From Deltaproteobacteria bacterium (GTDB taxonomy: Bacteria; Desulfobacterota; Binatia; HRBIN30; JACQVA1): 52,150 nucleotides of DNA. Shown here piece by piece: positions 1-7,965 of this stretch. Location: positions 1-52,150 of the forward strand of contig JACOST010000023.1 in the NCBI GenBank assembly GCA_016178705.1, written 5' to 3'. Every line of letters begins with the position of its first letter. The first letter of the stretch is position 1. The notes under the pieces were generated by a model. The model was not told the DNA's origin. It was given only the letters and a program-made list of their open reading frames with translations, and did not search any database. The translations under genes were made by a program, and so were the position numbers.

Positions 1-1
1 G

Positions 2-133
2 GTCACGACAGCGAGCGGCGCGGCGCCGACGCGCTGCACCGTGGTGGTCACCGCCACGGCGGCCGGCACCGACACCGGCGCGCATCACGCCACCACCCTC
101 ACTCTCGAAGTGAGCGATCACAACGACTTCTGA
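2..133 (+). CDS. C-terminal end of a surface or secreted repeat protein (5'-partial)
   Basis: An open frame enters from the left edge and stops with TGA at 131-133, giving 43 residues. The peptide is rich in Thr, Val and Ala in an alternating beta pattern and ends TLTLEVSDHNDF. That resembles the last strand of an Ig-like or PKD-like domain in bacterial extracellular proteins. The start lies outside the window, so the function of the whole protein cannot be told. Composition and the absence of stops support coding; the domain type is inference from the strand pattern. Confidence 0.55.
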   Translation, partial: VTTASGAAPTRCTVVVTATAAGTDTGAHHATTLTLEVSDHNDF

Positions 134-333
134 AGACAACACGACGGCATTGCCTTCGTTCCGTTGAGCGCGATCACGAACCGCCGACCAACACAATTGG
201 CGGCGATGTTCCTTGGAAGTGGGTATTGACGTGCGTGTCGGGCGGGCGGACAATCGTCGCAAATCACACGATCAATTGCACGTGCGCGGCGGAGAGGAGA
301 GGAGGCGGGTGCAGCAACACTGGGGAGTTCGGC

Positions 334-612
334 ATGAAGGGAGTGGCGCGAATTTCGTTTCAGGGCGGCGCGCTCCTGGTTCCAGCTCGAACCCGCTACG
401 ACCATGAGATCGCTTTCGAGCACGCGACCACCTACGCGCGTCGCCACGGTACGGCGCGGTTGGACTTGGATCGCAAGCAGTTCACCATCAATTCGGTGAA
501 CGACGGCGCGCGCCGCCTGTGCGCGGTGTGCGCGCATCCGCTCGATACGCTCACCTACGCGCTTGGCGGGCGCGAGCTGTGCCTCTATTGCGCGCGCCGC
601 AACGCCATCTGA
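334..612 (+). CDS. Small C-terminal zinc-ribbon protein, function unknown
   Basis: Encodes 92 residues. The last 30 contain CAVC and, 16 residues on, CLYC, a CxxC/CxxC pair typical of a treble-clef or zinc-ribbon knuckle that would hold one zinc ion. The N-terminal 60 residues are unfamiliar. The frame stays open back to 226, but the ATG at 334 was chosen because upstream codons give a composition unlike the rest and a G-rich stretch (GGGGAG) lies just before it. It may be a nucleic-acid or protein-binding adaptor. No enzyme motif is visible. Confidence 0.55.
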   Translation: MKGVARISFQGGALLVPARTRYDHEIAFEHATTYARRHGTARLDLDRKQFTINSVNDGARRLCAVCAHPLDTLTYALGGRELCLYCARRNAI

Positions 613-745
613 TCGAAGGACTGTCGGGACGCGGTTCGCAGCGAACGCGAGTCACGAACACGAATCTCGCCTCGGCCCTTGTTCTCGGCGTCGGTTTCGG
701 CACAATACCCGTCGCCATGCCCAGCCTGCCGGAGCCCGCACGCCG

Positions 746-1627
746 ATGGACGAGGACCGCGCCAAACGGGCGCTGATCCGCGCGCTGCGGACCATCCTCT
801 TGCCGCTGGTGCGCCAACTCGTCGCGCACGGCCTGACGTTTCCCGCCTTCGGCCGCATCGCTAAGGAAGTCTACATCGAGGTTGGCACGCAGCACTTCGC
901 GCTGCCCTTCAAGAAGCAGACGGACAGTCGCGTGGCGCTGGTGACCGGCATCACCCGCAAGGAGATCGGCCAGATTCGCCGCGGTCAGACGCCGTTGCCG
1001 AGCGAAACGGCGCAATTGAGCTACGGGCTTGCCACCCGCGTGATAGGGCGCTGGGTGGCGGAGCCCCCTTACCTCGCGGCCGATCGCGCACCGCGCGATC
1101 TCCCCTGGGACAACCCGGGCACGGGCGTGTCGTTTACCGGTCTCGTCGCCGAGATCGGGGGCGACATTCCGCCGCGCGCCGTGCTCGATGAGTTGATCCG
1201 AGTCGGGGCCGTTGAGCTGCTGGCCGGCGGCACCATCCGCCTGGTGCAGCCCGGCTATATTCCGGCGCAAGGCACCGAGGAGAAGTTGGCCATCCTCGGT
1301 GCCGATGTCGCCGAGTTGATCGCGGCGATCACCCACAACATCGAACACGCCCCGGCCGACGCGTTCCTGCAGCGCAAAGTCTACTACGACAACATCGGCG
1401 CCGCGGCGCTGCCCGAACTGCGCCAACACGTGCGCAGCGCCGGCGGGGAGTTCACCCAGACGATCAACACGCTGTTGGCTACCTTCGATCGCGACCGCAA
1501 TCCGACCGCGCCGGGCGGCGCCCGGCGGCGCGTCGTGGTCGGCGTCTACTATCTCGACGAAGAGTACGAACCGCCTCCATCAAAACCCGAGGTCATCGCG
1601 AATCCCACCGCACGGCGCCGACGGTGA
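746..1627 (+). CDS. DUF6502 family protein
   Basis: 293 residues beginning MDEDRAKRALIRALRTILLP. The opening (an amphipathic helix, then LVRQLVAHGLTFPAFGRIAKEVYIEVG) and the following segment with VALVTGITRKEIGQIR match what I know of DUF6502 proteins. In these a helix-turn-helix-like N-terminal half is followed by a conserved C-terminal half. The segment around residues 55-80 (SRVALVTGITRKEI) looks like a winged-helix recognition element, so a DNA-binding role is possible but unproven. The frame is open upstream to 563; the ATG at 746 fits the family's usual start. The gene is monocistronic, with a copy of the dispersed CGAGTCACGA repeat upstream. Confidence 0.75.
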   Translation: MDEDRAKRALIRALRTILLPLVRQLVAHGLTFPAFGRIAKEVYIEVGTQHFALPFKKQTDSRVALVTGITRKEIGQIRRGQTPLPSETAQLSYGLATRVIGRWVAEPPYLAADRAPRDLPWDNPGTGVSFTGLVAEIGGDIPPRAVLDELIRVGAVELLAGGTIRLVQPGYIPAQGTEEKLAILGADVAELIAAITHNIEHAPADAFLQRKVYYDNIGAAALPELRQHVRSAGGEFTQTINTLLATFDRDRNPTAPGGARRRVVVGVYYLDEEYEPPPSKPEVIANPTARRRR

Positions 1628-1700
1628 CCTCCGCTCGCGTGTAAACGCGGCAACGACGGCGCGCTTTGCTCCGCACTCGGTTTGTGCGAAGCTTCGGGTC

Positions 1701-2480
1701 GTGGATGCGTTGAGTTTCACGACTCGGCCGACGTTGCGTCAGCCCGCGCTGATCTTGGCATTCGCGGGTTGGAACGATGCCGGGCAGGCGGCGACCGCTG
1801 CGCTCCGCTATCTCGCCGAGCAGTTCGATGCCCACCCGCTCGCCACCATCGATCCCGACGAATTTTACGACTTCACCGTGATGCGGCCGCAGGTGCGTCT
1901 GATCGAAGGTATACATCGCGAGGTGAACTGGACCACGAACGAGTTTCACTTCACCGCGAATGCCGCGCTCGAACGGGACCTGATCTTCGGCTGGGGCCCC
2001 GAGCCGCACCTCAAATGGAAAACGTTCTGCGTCACGGTGCTGCGCCTCGCCCGCGAGTGCGGTGCCGAAATGGTGGTGACGCTCGGCGGCTTTCTTGCCG
2101 AGGTCCTGTACTCGCGCCCGGTGCCGGTGTCGGGCTTCGCCTCCGATCCGGTGCTATTGAAAAAACTCGACGTGACGTCGACCCGATACGAGGGTCCCAC
2201 TGGAATCGTTGGCGTTCTCGGTGACGCCTGTCGCCGCGACGGACTCCCGCACGTCAGCCTGTGGGCGGCGCTGCCGCATTACATCGCGGCCATACCCAAT
2301 CCGCGCGGCGCGCTCGCGCTGCTGATGCGGCTCACGTCGTTTCTCAGCATCCCCGCCGATCTCGCCCCACTGCAGGCGACGGCGGCGGCATTCGAAGAAA
2401 AAGTGAACGAAGCCGTCGCCGACGATCCCAAACTCTCCGCCTACATCCGTGAACTCAAGAAGCGCGAGTTCGCGAACTGA
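1701..2480 (+). CDS. PAC2 family protein
   Basis: 259 residues starting at GTG. The N-terminus (PALILAFAGWNDAGQAATAAL) is the hallmark of the PAC2 family, named after the eukaryotic proteasome-assembly chaperone 2. Bacterial members have no settled function. The middle contains the conserved run of Gly, Phe, Leu and Ala (TLGGFLAEV) followed by SGFASD and a YEGPTGIVGVL segment. Length is normal for the family. The gene is followed by a long inverted repeat that probably ends transcription from both sides. No partner genes of a proteasome are visible nearby. Confidence 0.85.
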   Translation: MDALSFTTRPTLRQPALILAFAGWNDAGQAATAALRYLAEQFDAHPLATIDPDEFYDFTVMRPQVRLIEGIHREVNWTTNEFHFTANAALERDLIFGWGPEPHLKWKTFCVTVLRLARECGAEMVVTLGGFLAEVLYSRPVPVSGFASDPVLLKKLDVTSTRYEGPTGIVGVLGDACRRDGLPHVSLWAALPHYIAAIPNPRGALALLMRLTSFLSIPADLAPLQATAAAFEEKVNEAVADDPKLSAYIRELKKREFAN

Positions 2481-2513
2481 TCGTGCTGCGAGGAAGGATG
2501 GAAGAGGTTACGA

Positions 2514-2615
2514 CGGATTGAACGGATTAGACAGATTGAGCGAATTGGAGAGAAGTCAGAAGTTCAGAAACATTCCCCGGAAAATTCGCTTAATCCGTCG
2601 AATCCGCTAAATCCG
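2514..2615. repeat. Long imperfect inverted repeat built from 9-base units
   Basis: The left arm 2514-2545 and right arm 2584-2615 pair at 27 of 32 positions by my count, separated by 38 bases. Each arm is itself a degenerate tandem of about 9 bases around a CGGATTGAA-like core (RC TTCAATCCG). It lies between two convergent genes (PAC2 and the beta-helix lipoprotein), so a bidirectional terminator or an extragenic palindrome is the simplest reading. Confidence 0.7.
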
Positions 2616-2635
2616 CTGTACTCTTCTTCTCCGCG

Positions 2636-3691
2636 CTATTGCGGCAAGAAGTGGTAACCGAGATCGAGCGGACCGATGTCGGCGTCGACCCGAGTGGTCG
2701 TGCGCTCGTGCAGGCGATCCAGTTCGCCGGACGGAAGATTCAGATCGAAGCCCTTATCGATGGTCGGGCTCGATCCGCTGACGTGGTAGTCGCCGCCGCC
2801 TTGGTTGACGAACTGCGCGTCGGTGACCAAGACATGTCCGCCATGCGGCAAGTTGTCCGGGCGGAACGTTGGCGGAAACACCAGGTCGAAGTCTTCGTCG
2901 TAGCCCACTTCGCTGCGCGGCACACTCGCCGGCGGCGGGGTGTAGACGCGGATGTTGGAATCGCCGCCATTGTTCTGCACGATGTTATTGCGCAACATGG
3001 CGCCGGGCGACCCGGCCTGCGTGTTGCCGATGGTGATGCCGCGGGTGCCGTTGTCGACGACGGTGTTGTTGAAGATGCGCACGTCGTGCGACCCCGACCC
3101 CTGACCCACGATCCCGAGGCCGAGCCCGCCGTTGGCGTAGATGAGGTTGTTCAGAATCAGCACACTCCGCGAGTCTTGCACGCGGATGCCGTCGCCGGAG
3201 TTGTTGAAGACCGTACAGTGCTCGATCGTCAGATCATGGCTGCCGCTCTTGATGACGATGCCACCGTCGCTGCCGTGCGTGATGGTGAAGCCGTCGATCA
3301 ACGTCCCCGGCGATTTCGAGATGCGAAACCCGGCGCCGACGCGCGACCCGGCCGCATCGATGACGACGGGGCCGGGACCATCGCCGGTCTGGGCGCCCGA
3401 CTCGTCGGCAATGAACCTGAGCGCCTGTGCCGGGTTGCCGGTGCGATCGGTGGTGACGCCTTCGCGATAGGTGCCGGTGCCGACGATGATCGTGTAGCCG
3501 TCGCGAGCGATGAGTGCGGCTTTCGAAATGGTGCGCAGCGCGGTGGTGGGATCGGTGCCGGTGTTGGTGTCGTTGCCGCTGACGCGAACGTAAAGTGGAT
3601 TTGGCGGTGGTGGGGTCGGCGGGGCGCTACTGCCGCCGCCACCGCAGCCAACCATCAGCGAGCCCATCAACGCAGCCAGAGAGCGCTTCAT
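2636..3691 (-). CDS. Right-handed parallel beta-helix lipoprotein
   Basis: 351 residues with a lipoprotein signal: a charged start (MKRS), a hydrophobic stretch and lipobox MVGC with Cys16, followed by a Gly/Ser/Pro linker. After about residue 35 comes a DUF1565-like opening (VSGNDTNTGTDPTTALRTISKA) and then repeated coils such as SGDGIRVQDS, LILNNLIYANGG and IFNNTVVDNGTRGITIGN. These are typical of pectate-lyase-like beta-helices and the NosD/right-handed helix superfamily. It should be anchored in the envelope and bind or cleave a polysaccharide. No catalytic residues can be assigned, so it may be a binding or structural protein. Confidence 0.85.
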   Translation of the reverse strand: MKRSLAALMGSLMVGCGGGGSSAPPTPPPPNPLYVRVSGNDTNTGTDPTTALRTISKAALIARDGYTIIVGTGTYREGVTTDRTGNPAQALRFIADESGAQTGDGPGPVVIDAAGSRVGAGFRISKSPGTLIDGFTITHGSDGGIVIKSGSHDLTIEHCTVFNNSGDGIRVQDSRSVLILNNLIYANGGLGLGIVGQGSGSHDVRIFNNTVVDNGTRGITIGNTQAGSPGAMLRNNIVQNNGGDSNIRVYTPPPASVPRSEVGYDEDFDLVFPPTFRPDNLPHGGHVLVTDAQFVNQGGGDYHVSGSSPTIDKGFDLNLPSGELDRLHERTTTRVDADIGPLDLGYHFLPQ

Positions 3692-3754
3692 GCGTGGTCC
3701 CTAACATCGCCTCCGCGGTTTGACCAGCGAGAAATGCGACGACACCAGTTGGCG

Positions 3755-4642
3755 CTAGCGCAAATCTTGTCGATGCAGGATTTCGATGAACTTGACCGCC
3801 GCCGGAGAAAGGTGGCGGTTCTTCTTGTGAATGATGCCGACCGGCCGTAGCAGCGTCGCTTCGTTCAACTGCACCGCTTTGAGCGTGCCGTGCTCGAGTT
3901 CGTGCCGGATGGCCGCGAGCGGAATGATCGCAGCGCCTTGGCCGATCTCGACCGCCCGCTTGATGGTTTCGATGTTGTCGAACTCACCGGTGAGGTTCAC
4001 CGTGACTTGATGCTCGCGCAGCAGCTGATCGGTGGCCTTGCGCGTCGGAATGTCCTGCTCGTAGGCCACGAAGTTTTGCCCGTTCAGCTTGCTGATGCTG
4101 ACCTTCTTGAGCGTAGCGAAAGCGTGATCCGGCGGGCAGGCGAGCACCATCCGGTCCTCGCGCCACGGCAGGTTGGTGACCTGCGGATGCTTCTGCGGGT
4201 AGGCCACGATGCCAAGGTCGATCTGGCCCGCGATCACGCTGTCGTAGATCTTGTTCGGCCGCGCGTACTCGACGTGGACGTTCACCTGCGGGTACGTGCG
4301 CATGTACTCCTTCAGATGCGGCGGCAGTTCGTGCAGGCCAACGCTGTAGACGATGGCCACCCGCAGATTGCCGGCGACCACGTTCCCGGTCTCTTGGAGT
4401 TGCGCTTCGATCTCTTGGTACTTCTCCAGAATCTCGCGGCTGACGCGGTACAGAATTTCTCCCGCGGGCGTCGGCTTGGCGCCATGGCGGCTGCGTTCGA
4501 GCAGCGTACACTGGTAGCGTGACTCCAGCGCGCGGAGCTGCTGGCTCACCGCCGACTGCGTGATGTAGTTCTGCGACGCTGCGGCGGAGAAGCTGCCGGT
4601 CTCCACGACGTCGCAGAACACACGCAAGGTTTCGATGTGCAT
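3755..4642 (-). CDS. LysR-type transcriptional regulator
   Basis: 295 residues. Residues 1-60 form the LysR winged helix-turn-helix (LRVFCDVVETGSFSAAA, then TQSAVSQQLRALE). Residues about 90-290 are the periplasmic-binding-protein-like effector domain, starting NLRVAIVYSVGLHELPPHL. It is transcribed divergently from the glutaryl-CoA dehydrogenase gene with 155 bases between, the usual layout of a LysR protein controlling its neighbour and itself. The effector is unknown, though an acyl-CoA or dicarboxylate intermediate would suit the target genes (inference). The putative promoter places the start of transcription almost at the ATG, so the mRNA could be leaderless. Confidence 0.93.
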   Translation of the reverse strand: MHIETLRVFCDVVETGSFSAAASQNYITQSAVSQQLRALESRYQCTLLERSRHGAKPTPAGEILYRVSREILEKYQEIEAQLQETGNVVAGNLRVAIVYSVGLHELPPHLKEYMRTYPQVNVHVEYARPNKIYDSVIAGQIDLGIVAYPQKHPQVTNLPWREDRMVLACPPDHAFATLKKVSISKLNGQNFVAYEQDIPTRKATDQLLREHQVTVNLTGEFDNIETIKRAVEIGQGAAIIPLAAIRHELEHGTLKAVQLNEATLLRPVGIIHKKNRHLSPAAVKFIEILHRQDLR

Positions 4643-4649
4643 GGATCAC

Positions 4650-4677
4650 AGGTTAGAGCAGCACGAAGCGAAGTCAA
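4650..4677 (-). promoter_or_regulatory. Candidate sigma-70 promoter of the LysR gene
   Basis: On the minus strand TTGACT (4677-4672) is followed after 16 bases by TAACCT (4655-4650), seven bases before the ATG. The -35 matches five of six consensus bases and the -10 only three. If correct, transcription starts at or next to the start codon. Confidence 0.35.
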
Positions 4678-4741
4678 GAAGGGTTACTAATCCTCACGCT
4701 GTGCGCGCGAGGACCGCAACCGCACGCCACCATTGTGTGTC

Positions 4742-4757
4742 TACCGGCCGGCCAGTA
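4742..4757. promoter_or_regulatory. Imperfect palindrome in the LysR/gcdH divergent region, candidate operator
   Basis: TACCGGCCGGCCAGTA matches its own reverse complement at 14 of 16 positions and ends in TA at both sides. It sits about 40 bases before the dehydrogenase start, where a LysR-regulated promoter would lie. The link to the regulator rests on position only. Confidence 0.3.
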
Positions 4758-4797
4758 ACATGCGGCGCATTCTCGAAGGAAGAAGGGGAGCCGTTGC

Positions 4798-5961
4798 ATG
4801 AAGCCATTTGTCGGCGTGGACTACTACGACGTGGACGCGCTGCTCAGCGATGAAGCGAAGATGATTCGTCAGAGCGTGCGCGACTTCGTCGAGCGCGAAG
4901 CGCAACCGATCATCGAGGAACACCACGCGCGCGAGGAATTTCCGCGCCATCTGATTCCGCGCATGGGCGAGCTCGGGATGTTCGGCGCCAATATCAAGGG
5001 CTACGGCTGCGCCGGTCTCAGCAACATCGCGTACGGTTTGATCTGCCAAGAGATGGAACGCTGCGACAGTGGGCTGCGCTCGATGGTGTCGGTGCAAGGT
5101 TCGCTCGCCATGCACGGCATCCACGCGTTCGGCTCTGAGGCGCAGAAGGAACGCTGGCTGCCGCAGATGGCCGCCGGCACGGCGATCGGCTGCTTCGGTT
5201 TGACCGAGCCCGACCACGGGTCTGATCCGGGCGGCATGACCACGCGCGCGCGCGCCGATGGCAATCACTTCATCCTCTCGGGCGTGAAGCGCTGGATCAC
5301 CAACGGCAGCATCGCCGACGTCGCCATCGTGTGGGCGAAGACCACCGACGGCATTCGCGGCTTCTTGGTCGAGAAGGGCATGCCCGGCTACACCACGTCC
5401 GACATCAAGGGAAAATTTTCGCTGCGTGCCTCGATCACTTCCGAGTTGGTGCTCGACGATGTGCGGGTGCCGCGCGACAGTCTGCTGAACGTCACCGGAC
5501 TGAAGGGTCCGTTTTCGTGCCTCAACCAGGCGCGCTACGGCATCGTCTGGGGCGCGATGGGTGCGGCCATGGCCTGCTATCACACCGCACTCGACTACGC
5601 GCAGTCGCGCACGCAATTCGATCGCCCGCTGGCCGGCTTCCAGTTGGTGCAGCAGAAGCTCGTCCACATGGTGACGGAGATTACCAAGGGCCAACTGCTG
5701 GCGCTGCGGCTGGGGCAACTCAAGGACGCCGGAACATTTCGTCCCGAGCAGGTCTCGCTCGCCAAGCGTAACAACGTTGGCAACGCACTCGACATCGCCC
5801 GCCTCGCCCGCGATATCCTTGGCGCCAACGGCATCGTCAACGAGTATCCGGTGATCCGCCATATGATGAACCTCGAAACCGTCAATACCTACGAGGGGAC
5901 CTACGACATGCACACGCTGATCATCGGCCGCGACATCACCGGGCACGACGCGGTGCGATGA
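4798..5961 (+). CDS. gcdH: Glutaryl-CoA dehydrogenase (acyl-CoA dehydrogenase family)
   Basis: 387 residues, full length for an acyl-CoA dehydrogenase. FAD and substrate motifs are in place: CFGLTEPDHGSDPGGM, KRWITNGS, and near the C-terminus YEGTYDMHTLIIGRDITG with the catalytic base Glu366. Arg94 in SGLRSMVSVQGSL fits the glutaryl-CoA-specific arginine of this subfamily. This supports oxidative decarboxylation of glutaryl-CoA to crotonyl-CoA in lysine, tryptophan or benzoate breakdown. A good ribosome-binding site (AAGGGGAG) precedes the ATG. The next gene overlaps the stop by four bases, and a divergent LysR gene lies upstream. A related dicarboxyl-CoA substrate cannot be excluded. Confidence 0.88.
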   Translation: MKPFVGVDYYDVDALLSDEAKMIRQSVRDFVEREAQPIIEEHHAREEFPRHLIPRMGELGMFGANIKGYGCAGLSNIAYGLICQEMERCDSGLRSMVSVQGSLAMHGIHAFGSEAQKERWLPQMAAGTAIGCFGLTEPDHGSDPGGMTTRARADGNHFILSGVKRWITNGSIADVAIVWAKTTDGIRGFLVEKGMPGYTTSDIKGKFSLRASITSELVLDDVRVPRDSLLNVTGLKGPFSCLNQARYGIVWGAMGAAMACYHTALDYAQSRTQFDRPLAGFQLVQQKLVHMVTEITKGQLLALRLGQLKDAGTFRPEQVSLAKRNNVGNALDIARLARDILGANGIVNEYPVIRHMMNLETVNTYEGTYDMHTLIIGRDITGHDAVR

Positions 5962-6263
5962 AGCGCGCGGGGCGGACCCAGACGGCGTTGCTGTCCGTGA
6001 AGTCGCAGCGCTGGCTGCAAGCGGCTGGAATCGAAAAAGCGCTCGCCGCCGGCGACACGATCGTTCCGGTCGGCCGCACGTATCGGTTGCGCGATGGACA
6101 ACTCGCCACGCTCGCGTTCATTCGCGACGACGAAGCGCGCCTCTGCGTCGGCTACGCCGTCGACGAAGGCGAGTGGGTGATGGTGGAGTCCGAGCCGTTC
6201 AGCGCCCGCACGCTGGGCTACTACGAACGCTGGCTGAAACGGCACCGGGAGCTGGGCGCGTGA
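5958..6263 (+). CDS. Conserved-looking 101-residue protein between gcdH and an MFS gene
   Basis: The ATG overlaps the gcdH stop (ATGA) and its own stop overlaps the next gene's GTG start, so it is translated in a coupled operon. The sequence is basic at the N-terminus and contains a central beta-rich part (DTIVPVGRTYRLRDGQLATLAFI) and an acidic C-terminal half ending in a helix (YYERWLKRHRELG). I see no signal peptide, membrane segment or known motif. Its position suggests a role in acid or acyl-CoA uptake or degradation, but that is only context. Confidence 0.75.
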   Translation: MKRAGRTQTALLSVKSQRWLQAAGIEKALAAGDTIVPVGRTYRLRDGQLATLAFIRDDEARLCVGYAVDEGEWVMVESEPFSARTLGYYERWLKRHRELGA

Positions 6264-7507
6264 CCCCTGGCTCGCGGCGCGAATCGACGGCGGCCGCTCC
6301 GCTCGCTATCGACGGACACCGCAATGCGCTGCTGGCCGGCTTCCTCGGCTGGACGCTCGATGCATTCGATTTTTTTCTCGTCGTCTTTTCGCTCACCGCA
6401 ATCGCGAAGGAGTTCAACAAGTCCGACGCCGACATCGCGCTCTCGATCACGCTAACGCTGGCGTTTCGGCCGGTGGGTGCGTTCATCTTCGGGCTGATGG
6501 CCGATCGCTATGGGCGGCGCATCCCGTTGATGATCGATCTCGTCTTCTACTCGGTGATCGAAGTGCTCTCGGGGCTGGCGCCGAACTACGCGACGTTCCT
6601 GGTGCTGCGCGCGCTGTTCGGCATCGGCATGGGTGGCGAGTGGGGCGTGGGCGCGTCGTTGGCGATGGAGAAGGCGCCGTCGCGCCGCCGCGGCATGCTG
6701 TCGGGGTTGCTGCAGGAGGGCTACGCCGCGGGCTATCTGCTGGCGGCGATCGCGTACTTCACGGTGTTTCCGCGTTGGGGCTGGCGTCCGCTGTTTTTCA
6801 TCGGCGGCTTGCCCGCGCTGCTGGCGTTGTTCGTGCGCGCGCGCGTGAAGGAGTCGGAGGTGTGGGAGCGGACGCGCCACGAAAGTTGGAACCAACTCGC
6901 CCGCGCGATCGCGTCGAATTGGAAGCTGTTTGGCTACATCACGATGTTCATCGCGATCATGAGCTGTGTGTCGCACGGCACGCAGGACATGTACCCGACT
7001 TTTTTGCAACGCGAGTGGGGCTTCACGCCGACCGGGCGGGCGGCGCTGACGGCGTTCTCGATGGTCGGCGCCATAATTGGCGGCGTGCTGTTCGGGCACT
7101 TCTCCGATCGCATCGGGCGGCGGCGCGCGATCGTGATGGCGTTGATCGGCGCGGTGCTGATCACGCCGCTGTGGGCCTTCGCGCCGTCGTTGCCGCTGCT
7201 GGTCGCGGGGGCCTTCGCGATGCAGTTCATGGTGCAAGGGGCGTGGGGGGTGATTCCGGCTCAGCTCACGGAGTTGTCGCCCGACAGCGTACGCGGCTTC
7301 CTGCCTGGCTTCGCCTATCAATGCGGGGTGCTGCTCGCGAGTGGCATCGTCTACATCGAAGCGCTGTACGCCGCGCGCACCAGCTACGCGACGTCGATGG
7401 CCCTCACCGCGGTGACGGTCTTTGTCCTCGGCGCGATTGTCGCCGCGCTCGGGCGCGAGCGGCGCGGGGTGGAGTTTGGTGCCGCGCCCAGTGCGGATTT
7501 CTCGTGA
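6260..7507 (+). CDS. MFS carboxylate/proton symporter-like transporter
   Basis: About 415 residues from the GTG at 6260, with twelve predicted membrane helices. Motif A appears twice (GLMADRYGRRIPLM in the first half, GHFSDRIGRRRAIV in the second), and FGIGMGGEWGVGASLAMEKAP resembles the lactate/sialate (SHS, Jen1-like) branch. It should carry a small carboxylate across the inner membrane with protons. The GTGA overlap with the upstream gene supports the GTG start over codons further up. In an operon with gcdH it may import a glutarate- or aromatic-acid-type substrate (inference). A sugar substrate is less likely. Confidence 0.85.
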   Translation: MTPGSRRESTAAAPLAIDGHRNALLAGFLGWTLDAFDFFLVVFSLTAIAKEFNKSDADIALSITLTLAFRPVGAFIFGLMADRYGRRIPLMIDLVFYSVIEVLSGLAPNYATFLVLRALFGIGMGGEWGVGASLAMEKAPSRRRGMLSGLLQEGYAAGYLLAAIAYFTVFPRWGWRPLFFIGGLPALLALFVRARVKESEVWERTRHESWNQLARAIASNWKLFGYITMFIAIMSCVSHGTQDMYPTFLQREWGFTPTGRAALTAFSMVGAIIGGVLFGHFSDRIGRRRAIVMALIGAVLITPLWAFAPSLPLLVAGAFAMQFMVQGAWGVIPAQLTELSPDSVRGFLPGFAYQCGVLLASGIVYIEALYAARTSYATSMALTAVTVFVLGAIVAALGRERRGVEFGAAPSADFS

Positions 7508-7535
7508 GAAGTGTTGCTGTGGTAGGAACTAACGC

Positions 7536-7892
7536 ATGAAGAACCCCGTACTGCACCACGCCTCGATCTGCGTTGCCGATGTCGCGCGCGCGCGCGAGTT
7601 CTACGAGACGGTTCTCGGCTTTGCGCCGATTCCGCGGCCGGACTTTGGCTTTCCCGGAATGTGGTATGGACTCGGCGAGGGACAACTACACTTGATCCAG
7701 CGCGACCAGCGATCACCAGCGCCGGCGCGCATCAATCCGAGCGATCCACATTTCGCCGTCACCGTCGACGTGCCCGGGATGCGCGCGAAGCTGAAGGACT
7801 TGGGCCTCGACGTGCTCGACGCCGGCGATCAGATGTGGGTGCTCGACCCCGACGGCAACACCGTCGAGCTGCGGCAAGACCCGACGTCGTGA
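7536..7892 (+). CDS. VOC (glyoxalase/bleomycin-resistance fold) family protein
   Basis: 118 residues, a single VOC module of two beta-alpha-beta-beta-beta units. It starts LHHASICVADVARAREFYETVLGF and ends VLDPDGNTVELRQD. His7/His8, the His in QLHLIQ and the Glu of VEL are the expected metal ligands. It lies 28 bases after the MFS gene and may be the last gene of the gcdH operon. Substrate unknown: members include lyases, isomerases (methylmalonyl-CoA epimerase-like) and ring-cleaving dioxygenases. A single module would need to dimerise to form the active site. Confidence 0.85.
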   Translation: MKNPVLHHASICVADVARAREFYETVLGFAPIPRPDFGFPGMWYGLGEGQLHLIQRDQRSPAPARINPSDPHFAVTVDVPGMRAKLKDLGLDVLDAGDQMWVLDPDGNTVELRQDPTS

Positions 7893-7964
7893 GTCGTGCT
7901 CGTGGCTCGTGCTCGTAGGATTCTCAACCGACCACGACTCACGAGCACGAGCCACGAGCACGAC
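7893..7964. terminator. Perfect 24-base inverted repeat between convergent genes
   Basis: Bases 7893-7916 and 7941-7964 are exact reverse complements with a 24-base loop. Each arm is internally repetitive (GCTCGTGGCTCGTGCTCGT type). It begins directly after the VOC stop and ends one base before the stop of the opposing gene, so it probably stops transcription from both sides. No T-run follows, so Rho-independence is uncertain. The loop side carries ACGACTCACGA, linking it to the dispersed repeat family of this window. Confidence 0.6.
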
Positions 7965-7965
7965 C

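Noticed and set aside
4741-5946. 401-codon minus-strand frame opposite gcdH
   Set aside because: Composition (His, Arg, Val, Ala) and lack of motifs mark it as the antisense shadow of a clearly identified dehydrogenase gene.
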